A stretch of 64,000 nucleotides of DNA from Planctomycetota bacterium. Lineage in GTDB: Bacteria > Planctomycetota > PLA2 > JAEUHO01. The translations under genes and the position numbers were made by a program. The notes below the pieces were generated by a model. That model was not told the DNA's origin, searched no databases, and saw only the letters and a program-made list of their open reading frames with translations. Positions 25,480-31,751 of this stretch are shown here, in pieces. Numbering within the stretch: the stretch's first letter is position 1; every line of letters starts with the position of its first letter. The DNA is taken from contig JAJDEN010000058.1 of assembly GCA_029259775.1 (NCBI GenBank), positions 124,001 through 188,000 on the forward strand, given 5' to 3'.

Positions 25480-25511
25480 TTGACCTTGTACTTAGGTACA
25501 TGGCGTAGACT
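25480..25511 (+). promoter_or_regulatory. merR promoter/operator of MerR type
   Basis: TTGACC (25480-25485), a 20-base spacer, then TAGACT (25506-25511). The spacer carries the perfect dyad TGTAC-TTAG-GTACA at 25487-25500. An over-long spacer with a central dyad is the hallmark of promoters twisted open by MerR-family activators. It precedes the merR start by 8 bases and probably gives autoregulation. Confidence 0.75.
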
Positions 25512-25518
25512 GAGCGGC

Positions 25519-25956
25519 ATGGACGCACTCTCTCCGCACGCTCTCGCTGAAGCCGCCGGTGTGAACCAACAGACCATCCGCTACTACGAGCGGCGGGGCC
25601 TCATCCCCGAGCCGCCGCGCACAGGTTCGGGCTACCGGATGTTCCCGCCCGATACGTTGCGCCGCGTGCGCTTCATCAAGCAGGCTCAGGCGCTCGGATT
25701 CACGCTGACGGAGATCCAGGGGCTGCTTGATCTGCGGGTGCGCTCCGGTGTCGGCTGCAAGGACATCCGTCAGCGAGCACGCGAGAAGATCGACGACATC
25801 GGCGAGAAGATCGCGGCATTGCAGCGTATGGAGGCGGCCCTGACCACGCTGGCGAATCGCTGTCGCGGACGGGGGCCGGTCGAGGAGTGTCCGATCCTGG
25901 ACGCGCTTGATGCCGGGGACGCGGCGCCGATTTCGCGCGCCAAGAAAAAGGGATGA
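25519..25956 (+). CDS. merR: MerR-family mercury-type regulator
   Basis: 145 residues. The N-terminal winged HTH has AEAAGVNQQTIRYYERRGLI. The effector helix and loop carry C80, C115 and C124, with spacings of 35 and 9, exactly as in mercuric MerR (C82, C117, C126), and the context VGCKDIRQ and VEECPILDAL is the same. It should bind Hg(II) in trigonal thiolate form and switch promoters with a stretched spacer. Two dyads, before and just after the gene, are the likely targets. It heads the rightward metal block. Confidence 0.88.
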   Translation: MDALSPHALAEAAGVNQQTIRYYERRGLIPEPPRTGSGYRMFPPDTLRRVRFIKQAQALGFTLTEIQGLLDLRVRSGVGCKDIRQRAREKIDDIGEKIAALQRMEAALTTLANRCRGRGPVEECPILDALDAGDAAPISRAKKKG

Positions 25957-25958
25957 AA

Positions 25959-25978
25959 CCCCGTACCAAGGTACGGGG
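25959..25978 (+). promoter_or_regulatory. MerR-type operator for the downstream metal operon
   Basis: CCCCGTAC-CAAG-GTACGGGG is a perfect inverted repeat with 8-base arms, starting two bases after the merR stop and 52 bases before the next gene. The GTAC-4-GTAC core is shared with the merR promoter dyad. A possible -35 (ATGAAA) abuts it on the left; the -10 is not clear. It is the probable mercury-responsive switch of the 26031-30203 operon. Confidence 0.75.
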
Positions 25979-26030
25979 CGTCTGACCTATACGCGCGGCG
26001 CCACTGCCGCACCCAACCAGGAGCCATGCC

Positions 26031-26258
26031 ATGCGCCAGACCCTCATTCTCATCGCCGTTCTCGCCCTCATCGGAGGCGGCGTTGCACTCGCAGCCTCGA
26101 ACGGAGCCGACGACGTGCTCCGGAATCCCGATCGCGCCGACTGCCCAGGCCTCGTGGAGTGCCCGCTCACGGGCGAGTTGATCTGCGCGGACGAGTGTCC
26201 GCTTCAGACCGGCGACGACGCAAACGCCGATGTTCCGCCCTGCTGCCGAGGCAAGTAG
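26031..26258 (+). CDS. Small exported Cys-rich protein
   Basis: 75 residues. AGGAG precedes the ATG. MRQTLILIAVLALIGGGVALA is a signal peptide; the mature part of about 53 residues has seven cysteines in CPGLVECPLT, ICADECPLQT and a final PPCCRGK. With MerR in front and HMA genes behind, it is a candidate periplasmic metal-binding peptide. No named family recognised. Confidence 0.65.
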   Translation: MRQTLILIAVLALIGGGVALAASNGADDVLRNPDRADCPGLVECPLTGELICADECPLQTGDDANADVPPCCRGK

Positions 26259-26285
26259 GGCGCTGCCTCGGGAGGAGCCTGAGCA

Positions 26286-26555
26286 ATGAACGCAAGAAGA
26301 CGATTGGTCGAGGTCTTCAGCGCGGGCTGTCCTGCCTGCCAAGAGGCGATCGACTTGGTCAACCGACTGCGCTGTGAGTCGTGTGAGGTGGTCGTGCTGG
26401 ACATGAACGAGCCCGGCGTGTCGGAGCGAGCCCGAAGCCTCGGCGTGCGCTCGGTCCCCGCCATCGTGATCGACGGCACCCTCGCTACCTGCTGTGCGGG
26501 TCGAGGGCCCGACGAGAGTGTCCTTCGGTCTGCCGGGATCGGCCACGTGCTCTGA
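26286..26555 (+). CDS. Small thioredoxin-fold protein
   Basis: 89 residues with GGAGGA upstream. VEVFSAGCPACQEAIDLV holds a CxxC (C15, C18) after the first strand; VVVLDMNEPG and VRSVPAIVIDG (cis-Pro) complete a thioredoxin/glutaredoxin-like fold. A second CxxC (RCESC, 30-33) and a CC pair near 69 add metal or thiol ligands. Likely a thiol carrier or metal-handling reductase for the operon. Its stop overlaps the next ATG (TGATG). Confidence 0.78.
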   Translation: MNARRRLVEVFSAGCPACQEAIDLVNRLRCESCEVVVLDMNEPGVSERARSLGVRSVPAIVIDGTLATCCAGRGPDESVLRSAGIGHVL

Positions 26556-27667
26556 TGACGAGGACTCAGGCGTGGTCAGGTAGCGGATCCATGGCTTGGC
26601 CTACAGCACTCTTCGTACTCGGCTCGGTGCTGTTGGCGGGATGTGCCCGCAGCCTGGCTGTCGGTGGTGGCGATCCAGGCCAAGCCCAGGCGACCGAGTC
26701 GGCGTATACCGCAGCAGCAGGTCAAATCGAGCCACGGGGGGCTCCACGTCTTGAGCGGTACGATCGAGCGATCGGTTGGGCCGTGCCCGCCTCGGGTGCG
26801 AAGTCCAGTGCTTCCTCGGATCCCGCGCTCAAGTACGACGACACCATCGTGACGATCTCGGCGCGTACGCAGGACTTCAGTGGGCAGGGGTTGATCCCCC
26901 GCATCGCGCACCTTCGGCGCAGCGGTCGTGGCAGCACGCTCTCCGTGTGGGAGGGTTCCGTGGGCGCGGTATACGGAATCGACGAGGCCACGACCATCAG
27001 CCTGCGGGTCCCGTACCTGTCCAAGAGTCTGCGCCAACCTGATCCGGGCGGCTCGGGGATGCGTACGCTCACCTCCGAGGGATTCGGCGATGTCCTCGTG
27101 ATGGGGAAGCGTCGCCTCTTCCAGGAACTCGGCCCCGCCCGAACGACAGAAGCATCCCTATTGTTCGGCGTCGAGGTGCCCACGGGAAGCACGTCTCAGC
27201 GCGACGCGGGTATGCGCCTTCCTCGGCCACTCCAGCCAGGATCTGGCTCGTGGGACCCAACATTTGGAGGCGCATTCACACGGCTCGATGGCCGGTGGTT
27301 GGTCAACGCGGATGCACTCGTCAAGTTCAACACCGGGGCCAACGGGTATCGCTTCGGCCACCAACTACGAATGGACATCGGCGCGCAGTACAGACTCATC
27401 CCGGCCAAGTACGAGCGCTTCGATGAGACGACCGTGAACCTCGTCTTGGAAGCAAACGCCCGATACGCAGGAATGGACCGAGCCAGCGGTGTGATCCAGA
27501 GCAACACCGGTGGTTGGAGGCTGTTCCTGACTCCGGGCGTTCAGGTCATCGCAAACGAGAATCTGCTCTTCGAGGCCGCTGTTCAGGTGCCAGTGCTACA
27601 GGACTTGAACGGTACGCAACTGCGGGACGAGTACACGGTCATCGTCGGCCTGCGGGCGCTCTTCTAG
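26555..27667 (+). CDS. Outer-membrane beta-barrel transporter-like protein
   Basis: 370 residues. A signal with a lipobox (FVLGSVLLAGC) near residues 19-30 suggests lipoprotein processing; an internal ATG at 26591 would give a normal-length leader. The mature chain has alternating strands (STLSVWEGSVGAVYGIDE; EASLLFGVEVPTGSTSQ; NLVLEANARYAGMD) and ends in VGLRALF, the aromatic end of a barrel. It resembles the MetA-pathway/transporter outer-membrane family. It may be a channel for the metal or thiol-bound metal handled by the operon. Confidence 0.7.
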   Translation: MTRTQAWSGSGSMAWPTALFVLGSVLLAGCARSLAVGGGDPGQAQATESAYTAAAGQIEPRGAPRLERYDRAIGWAVPASGAKSSASSDPALKYDDTIVTISARTQDFSGQGLIPRIAHLRRSGRGSTLSVWEGSVGAVYGIDEATTISLRVPYLSKSLRQPDPGGSGMRTLTSEGFGDVLVMGKRRLFQELGPARTTEASLLFGVEVPTGSTSQRDAGMRLPRPLQPGSGSWDPTFGGAFTRLDGRWLVNADALVKFNTGANGYRFGHQLRMDIGAQYRLIPAKYERFDETTVNLVLEANARYAGMDRASGVIQSNTGGWRLFLTPGVQVIANENLLFEAAVQVPVLQDLNGTQLRDEYTVIVGLRALF

Positions 27668-27688
27668 ATGTACGAATGGAGGCATCCG

Positions 27689-28282
27689 ATGCGATTCCTA
27701 TCCTCTCTCCTGATTCTCGGCACGCTGTTCGGGGCCCCTCCTGGGGCGTGGTCGGACGAGAAGGCCCCGGTTCGACCGCGCGAGCCCACGGTCACTGCGA
27801 CGACCGAGTCCTTCCGGATTGCCATGTCTGTGGGTGGCGTTGCCTGACCCGTGTGAGCGGGGCGCCTGAAGAAGGCCCTTGTGCGTCAGTTTGGCGCACG
27901 TCAGTTCAAGTTCGACATCGATAAGGGCACCGGGAGTTTCCTGCCCAAGAGCGGTACGACCGTCGGGCATGCGACGCTCACCGCCGCTGTCAAGAAGTCT
28001 GGGTTCGGCCTCCTGTGGGCCGATTTCATCATCGAGGGGCGTCTCCTCCGTGTGGAACGCACCAAGGCCAGCGTGGTGCTCCTGATCGAGGCGCGCGGCA
28101 CACGAGATCGGTTCGTTCTTCAATCCGGTTCGACCAAGGCTGCGAGGGCCGTCTACGCCTGGGTCGTTAAGTGGGCGAAGAAGGGCGGAGTCGAGGCCCG
28201 GATTGTAGGCCGCGCCAGCACCAACGGTAAGACGACGACGGTCGCGGTACGAGACGCCAAGCGGCTCGTGAAACGACGCTGA
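27689..28282 (+). CDS. UxxU HMA-domain selenoprotein (two in-frame TGA codons)
   Basis: 197 residues if TGA at 27845 and 27854 are read as selenocysteine. GGAGG lies before the ATG. Residues 1-21 are a signal peptide (FLSSLLILGTLFGAPPGAW). The HMA domain follows: SFRIAMSVGGVA, then U53-P-V-U56, AGRLKKALVRQFGARQFKFD and LTAAVKKSGFG, the MerP/Atx1 pattern with UxxU in place of the metal-binding CxxC. A second alpha/beta segment (about 105-197: ADFIIEGRLLRVERTKASVV, ARAVYAWVVKWAKK) is basic and unnamed. No other stop interrupts the frame. Two SECIS-like hairpins follow the codons. A gene caller would start at GTG 27881 and lose the signal and metal site. Confidence 0.8.
27859..27880 (+). promoter_or_regulatory. 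SECIS-like hairpin 1
   Basis: GCCT-GAAGA-AGGC with two more G-C pairs below a bulged C (27859-27880). The loop starts 20 bases after the first TGA (27845-27847) and begins with G, which fits my recollection of bacterial SECIS rules (G in the first two loop positions, loop about 16-37 bases after UGA). Confidence 0.5.
27881..27899 (+). promoter_or_regulatory. SECIS-like hairpin 2
   Basis: GTGCGTC-AGTTT-GGCGCAC: a 7-bp stem with one wobble, with a five-base loop having G second and U third. The loop starts 31 bases after the second TGA (27854-27856), a typical spacing for SelB recruitment. It is coding sequence as well. Confidence 0.6.
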
Positions 28283-28313
28283 GTCAGATTGACCAAGAGT
28301 CCATGGACAGGCC

Positions 28314-29489
28314 ATGATGAACACGTACACCCCCGCTTCTTGCCCCGTTACCGGCGCTCCAGGTCGTCCGGTTCCGGAAGAGACAGTGCTCGCCTTGGCC
28401 CCGGGCATGGCGCCGGATGATCTGCGAGGTCGGCGCTGGCACTACTGCGCCGACCTCGGTTGTGACACCGTCTACTTCGACGACGAAGGTCGGACGATCG
28501 AGAAGTCACAGGTGAACGTCCGCGTTGGCGAGAAGGAGGCCGATGCGCCACACACGGTCTGCTACTGCTTCAACCACACGGTTGAGGAGATCGAACAGGA
28601 CATCGCCCGCGACGGAACTACGGGCATTCCGGACGCCATCAAGGCCAAGGTCCAGGCGGGCAAATGCAGTTGCGAGGTCATGAACCCCAAGGGCACGTGC
28701 TGCCTCGGGGACGTGGCGACCGAGGTCAAGCGTGCGATGAGCGTGGAACGGAGTGATGCGTCCAATCCCGCGACCTCCGATGAGTCGTGCTCTGCGACGG
28801 GGCCCGGTGATGCCTGCTGCGCGGTGCCGGGTGGTGCGTCCACAGCGCCTCCAAGCGAGACGCCGCGCCGAGCGACTCTTGCGGCCATTGGTCTCTCCGC
28901 CCTTACAGCCCTCGGTGCCTCGGCCTGTTGCTGGCTGCCATTGCTGCTCGCCGTTCTGGGGGCCTCCTCCGTCGGGGTCGCCGCGACCTTCGAGGGCATG
29001 CGGCCCTACCTCCTCGTGATTGCGCCGCTGTTCCTCGGGTTCTCGTTCTACATGCTGTATCTGCGAAAGAGCCCGTGCGCCGACGACTCGACCTGCGCGA
29101 CCCAGCGCGGTGGAGGCAGCCGTGTGGCGAAGGTGTTCTTCTGGATCGCGGCGGGGCTGCTCGTGTTCTCACTGGCGTTTCCGTCGGCGATGGCTGCCCT
29201 CCTGGGCGGGTCCGAGCCGACATCCTCCGAGCGGCTCGCCACACTGCCGACCCTCGAACTGCGCGTCACGGGGATGACGTGCGAGTCTTGCTCGGCGCAG
29301 GCGAGGGCGGCGCTGATGACCGTAGCGGGTGTCGAAGACGCCGCCGCCGACCATGAACGCGGCACCGCTCGTGTCTGGTTTGAGGAAGTGCTCAAGCCCG
29401 ACCATGCCGCGCTCCGCCGGGTCCTCGCGGAGCACGGCTACGAAGTCGGGATGATCGAAGAACGCCAGCCGCAAGATGGCACGCGGTAG
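28314..29489 (+). CDS. CopZ-type metal/2Fe-2S domain fused to MerT and MerP (HMA)
   Basis: 391 residues in three parts. Residues 8-140 are a CopZ N-terminal-like module: C10, C45, C50, then CYC (83-85), CSC (118-120) and TCC (128-130), ligands for zinc and a [2Fe-2S] cluster. Residues 185-300 are MerT: TM helix 1 with the vicinal pair ACCWLPL (205-206), the second Cys pair SPCADDSTC (255, 261), and a third TM helix to about 298. Residues 312-385 are an HMA domain with GMTCESC (C323, C326). MerT carries Hg(II) across the inner membrane. The gene sits between the two UxxU genes. Confidence 0.88.
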   Translation: MMNTYTPASCPVTGAPGRPVPEETVLALAPGMAPDDLRGRRWHYCADLGCDTVYFDDEGRTIEKSQVNVRVGEKEADAPHTVCYCFNHTVEEIEQDIARDGTTGIPDAIKAKVQAGKCSCEVMNPKGTCCLGDVATEVKRAMSVERSDASNPATSDESCSATGPGDACCAVPGGASTAPPSETPRRATLAAIGLSALTALGASACCWLPLLLAVLGASSVGVAATFEGMRPYLLVIAPLFLGFSFYMLYLRKSPCADDSTCATQRGGGSRVAKVFFWIAAGLLVFSLAFPSAMAALLGGSEPTSSERLATLPTLELRVTGMTCESCSAQARAALMTVAGVEDAAADHERGTARVWFEEVLKPDHAALRRVLAEHGYEVGMIEERQPQDGTR

Positions 29490-29510
29490 CCAGAAGTTCC
29501 GGAGTCGATG

Positions 29511-30203
29511 ATGCGCTTGCCTACGATCCCCTCATTCCTGGTTCTACTCCTTCTTCTGTCAGCGTGTGGCAGTGAGCAGCAGAGTTCTGCGCCGGAGCCC
29601 GCCACCCTGTCCACGCTTCATGTCCGTGCGGCGGGCATGGTTAAGTCGCTCGGCATCACCTGACTGGGGTGACCGAACTCGGTCGTGGACGCCGTGCGTG
29701 TCCTCCCGCAGGTAGACCGTGTTGAGTTCGACATCCCGACAGAGACCTTCACAATCGACATGAAGGCCGGAGCGGACACAGCGCCAGTCCTGGCCGCCAT
29801 CAAGGGGCTCGGCTACACGCCCGAAGTCTTGGACGCGGCACCGGCGGGGCAGGAAGCGATCACCCACCTGCGCAACCCCACGTCGGCGGCATTGCGGGAG
29901 GCGTTGGCCAGGGCGAAGTCCCGAGGGGTCCCTCTTGTCATTGATTTCGGGGGGCCGTTCTGTCACCTGTGTCGGAAGTTCGAGCAGACGGCGCTGAAGG
30001 ACGAGCGGGTCGTGAAGATGCTCCCCGACTTCGAGTTCCTGAAGATCGACGTGGAAGCCGATCCCGATGCCGTCAAGGACCTCGACGTTCACGGTGTACC
30101 GGACATCTGGGCGCTCGATGGCGGCGGCAAGGTGCTTGCGCGCAACAACGGCTACATGACTCCTGATGCGTTCATCGAGTTCTTGGCGGTCCTTCGGAAG
30201 TAG
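29511..30203 (+). CDS. UxxU HMA-thioredoxin selenoprotein (two in-frame TGA codons)
   Basis: 230 residues if TGA at 29661 and 29670 encode selenocysteine. GGAG lies seven bases before the ATG (29508 is an alternative start). FLVLLLLLSACG is a lipoprotein leader. The HMA domain is SLGIT, then U51-L-G-U54, PNSVVDAVRVLPQVDRVEFD and AAIKGLGYTPEVLD. A thioredoxin-like domain follows, with GGPFCHLCRKFEQT (C151, C154), FLKIDVEADPDAV and the cis-Pro site HGVPDIWALD. So a metal-binding diselenol is tethered to a dithiol reductase on the membrane surface. An ordinary caller would start at GTG 29685 and report a headless thioredoxin. Confidence 0.82.
29687..29703 (+). promoter_or_regulatory. SECIS-like hairpin
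   Basis: GGACGC-CGTGC-GTGTCC: 6 bp with one G-U, and a five-base loop whose second base is G followed by U. The loop starts 29 bases after the first TGA and 20 after the second, inside the bacterial range for both. Confidence 0.6.
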
Positions 30204-30350
30204 CCACCGTTGCAATCTCAGTGTGTCCCCATGTGCCTGCGTGGTGCGCCATGAATCGCGCCGCCGATGGCCCCGGGGACGGCCCGTTCCACTCGTAACA
30301 TTCGCCAAGAATCGCAGCGATCAGGCCTCTGCTGCTTGACCGGATCGTGG

Positions 30351-30416
30351 CTTCAAAACCGATGCGTCCCTGGGCAACCTTGGATGGGAGGGTTCGATTC
30401 CCTTGCTCTCCCGCCA
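30351..30416 (+). repeat. Right attachment repeat (attR candidate): displaced tRNA-Sec 3' half
   Basis: Copy of 6632-6697 from the anticodon loop (CTTCAAA) to CCA. The T arm (GAGGG/CCCTT) and the variable arm (CGTCC/GGATG) are still paired, but the bases 5' of the loop (CGTGG) do not pair with ACCGA and there is no acceptor 5' strand, so this is half a tRNA. Ten differences from the left copy include compensatory pairs in the variable arm. Confidence 0.75.
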
Positions 30417-30418
30417 CT
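30402..30418 (+). repeat. 17-bp direct repeat of the tRNA-Sec end, copy 1
   Basis: CTTGCTCTCCCGCCACT, repeated exactly at 30553-30569. The 134 bases between copies carry a GC-rich hairpin. The second copy ends one base into the stop codon of the next chromosomal gene. It could mark an earlier or alternative integration point. Confidence 0.75.
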
Positions 30419-30514
30419 TCTCCTCGCGATCGCCAGTCGTGGCTTGAGCGCGCCACGCTCAAACGTTCCGCGCTCCCGCGCGGACTGGGTGTCTCCGCGC
30501 CAGGCGCATCGGCC

Positions 30515-30541
30515 CCGGGGGAAAGGTGCCCTTTCCCCCGG
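30515..30541 (-). terminator. Long hairpin downstream of the leftward lectin-fold gene
   Basis: CCGGGGGAAAG, loop GTGCC, CTTTCCCCCGG, an 11-bp perfect stem, 26 bases beyond the stop (30568) of the leftward gene. No T-run follows on that strand, so intrinsic termination is uncertain; it may be an mRNA 3' end or a recombination feature. Confidence 0.45.
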
Positions 30542-30552
30542 CCCCCTTCGCT

Positions 30553-30569
30553 CTTGCTCTCCCGCCACT
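30553..30569 (+). repeat. 17-bp direct repeat of the tRNA-Sec end, copy 2
   Basis: Exact copy of 30402-30418, carrying the last 15 bases of tRNA-Sec including CCA. It abuts the 3' end of the chromosomal gene at 30568. Confidence 0.75.
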
Positions 30570-31572
30570 ACCGCGGAAACGGCCCCACGTACTCCGTCGC
30601 GACCACGACGTGATCAAAGAGTACCCGTACGGTGCGTCCTTGCGGGTCGCGCACGCGGTTCCTCTTCATGGCGCCGGCCGTGACGTAGCTCGAGAGCACG
30701 ACCATGTTGGCCTTCAGGCGCTCGTCGCTGCGCCAGCGGAAGCCCTCGAACGCTTCTCCACCCTTGCTCCGGAGCTGAAAGCCCATACCCGTCCAGGGTC
30801 CCCGCCGCGCACCCTTCCGGAAGTCCGCCACGAGCGCACCGTCCAGCCACAGAGCGAGCTCGCCGTCGTGCAGCGCGGGCTTGCTGTTGAGCTTCACCAT
30901 CACCTCGACGCACTGCCAGCGTTTCACGGGCACCGCGGGCGGTGACTCGGCCAACAGCCCATTGCCCCAGTGTTTGCCGTCGGCCGAGCGCTTCATCTCG
31001 CACCAGTAGTTGTAGAAGCTCCAGATGCCCGGCGCCTTGTGGCGGCCGTTCTGCCCGTGCGGTTCGATCGCCACGGTGAAGCGCTCGTCCCCGTTCGGCT
31101 TCGTGCCGGCGTGACCTTGGGGCCAGCGCGTCTTGGGTCGGTAGCCGCCGAGCCCCACGAAGTGGTGCAGGTACTGCACGTCGATGAACTTCACGTAGAA
31201 GCGCAGGAAGACGCGCTCTTGCTCCGCGTAGGTCGTGTAGAGGTGCCCGCCTGTGTTTTCCCCTACGGTCGCCTTGACCTGCAGGGAGCGTCCGCCGTAC
31301 GCCCCTTTCGGAACGTCCTTCACCAGGGAGAGCACGTTGCCCTTCGGGTTCTTGACCTCACTCCAGCGGGATCCGAGTTCCGCGATGCCGCCGTCCTCGA
31401 AGCTCTCGGCCACGAGCACGGCCTTGTGCTTGGCAATGCCCCGGTCGCCCTTGTGAGCCTTGGCGATGCCCGGACCCGTAGGCAGCGGCGCGGGCTTTTC
31501 TTCCTTCGCCGCGGCGGCAGGCGCGTGACCGCACAGCACGAGGGCGAGCAGCAGCGGGAGCAGGCGCGTCAC
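30568..31572 (-). CDS. Secreted protein with concanavalin-A/polysaccharide-lyase-like fold
   Basis: 334 residues from a GTG at 31572 (an adjacent GTG at 31575 is equivalent). RLLPLLLALVLCGHAPAAAA is a signal peptide. The mature part has jelly-roll strands: VFLRFYVKFIDVQYLHHFVG, RFTVAIEPHG, WQCVEVMVKLNSKPALHDGE, ALWLDGALVADF and VVVATEYVGP at the end, like heparin-lyase-type or LamG-like sugar-binding proteins. No catalytic residue can be assigned. First chromosomal gene after the island. Confidence 0.7.
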   Translation of the reverse strand: MTRLLPLLLALVLCGHAPAAAAKEEKPAPLPTGPGIAKAHKGDRGIAKHKAVLVAESFEDGGIAELGSRWSEVKNPKGNVLSLVKDVPKGAYGGRSLQVKATVGENTGGHLYTTYAEQERVFLRFYVKFIDVQYLHHFVGLGGYRPKTRWPQGHAGTKPNGDERFTVAIEPHGQNGRHKAPGIWSFYNYWCEMKRSADGKHWGNGLLAESPPAVPVKRWQCVEVMVKLNSKPALHDGELALWLDGALVADFRKGARRGPWTGMGFQLRSKGGEAFEGFRWRSDERLKANMVVLSSYVTAGAMKRNRVRDPQGRTVRVLFDHVVVATEYVGPFPR

Positions 31573-31751
31573 CACCCCAGCATGCCCTGGGCATGGAGCG
31601 AGGGCAATCGACCGACGTGCTCGGCAGGAGAGCACTCTTGCGAGTGCGGCACCCGAGCATCGTCGAAATCGTCGATATCGCGCCGGTCTCGGCACTCCCG
31701 TCCGAGCGGCCCTGGACGAAGCCGCGGTCGAGGCGGAAGGGGCTCGCCGTC

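Larger units (their letters stand above)
6698..30416. mobile_element. Genomic island integrated at tRNA-Sec (about 23.7 kb)
   Basis: The interval lies between an intact tRNA-Sec and a displaced copy of the tRNA 3' half. It holds typical accessory content: a TIR operon, a ubiquitin-like operon, HNH/DUF4263/helicase genes, repeated small HTH genes, a MerR-controlled metal block, and gene fragments. The flanks are housekeeping-like. No integrase, transposase or relaxase is recognisable, so the element is probably immobilised or mobilised in trans. Boundaries rest on the tRNA repeats; the right end could instead be at 30569, where a further 17-bp piece of the tRNA end recurs. Confidence 0.7.
30204..30567. 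other. Intergenic region with the right island junction
   Basis: 364 bases without a gene. It holds the displaced tRNA-Sec 3' half (30351-30416), a 17-bp direct repeat of the tRNA end (30402-30418 and 30553-30569), and a long hairpin (30515-30541). The first 147 bases show nothing I can name. Confidence 0.8.

Noticed and set aside
27881..28282. Stand-alone 133-residue protein starting at GTG 27881
   Set aside because: It lacks an RBS, and the frame continues upstream through a signal peptide and an HMA domain with TGA only at the two metal-ligand positions.
29685..30203. Stand-alone thioredoxin-like protein starting at GTG 29685
   Set aside because: The start would cut an HMA domain in half; the upstream frame has an RBS, a lipoprotein leader and TGA only at the CxxC positions.
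27689..30203. Both TGA-containing genes as simple pseudogenes
   Set aside because: Two genes with the same pair of stops at the same functional residues, no other stop or frameshift, hairpins in the right places and a tRNA-Sec nearby make decay a poor explanation, though not excluded.
25519..30203. Classical mercury reductase operon
   Set aside because: No merA or merB in the window; calling it Hg resistance by reduction would go beyond the evidence.
30351..30416. A second complete tRNA-Sec
   Set aside because: Bases 5' of the anticodon loop do not pair and there is no acceptor 5' strand.
6698..30416. Integrase or transposase in the island
   Set aside because: I looked for tyrosine and serine recombinases, DDE transposases and relaxases and found none; the island call rests on the tRNA repeats and content.
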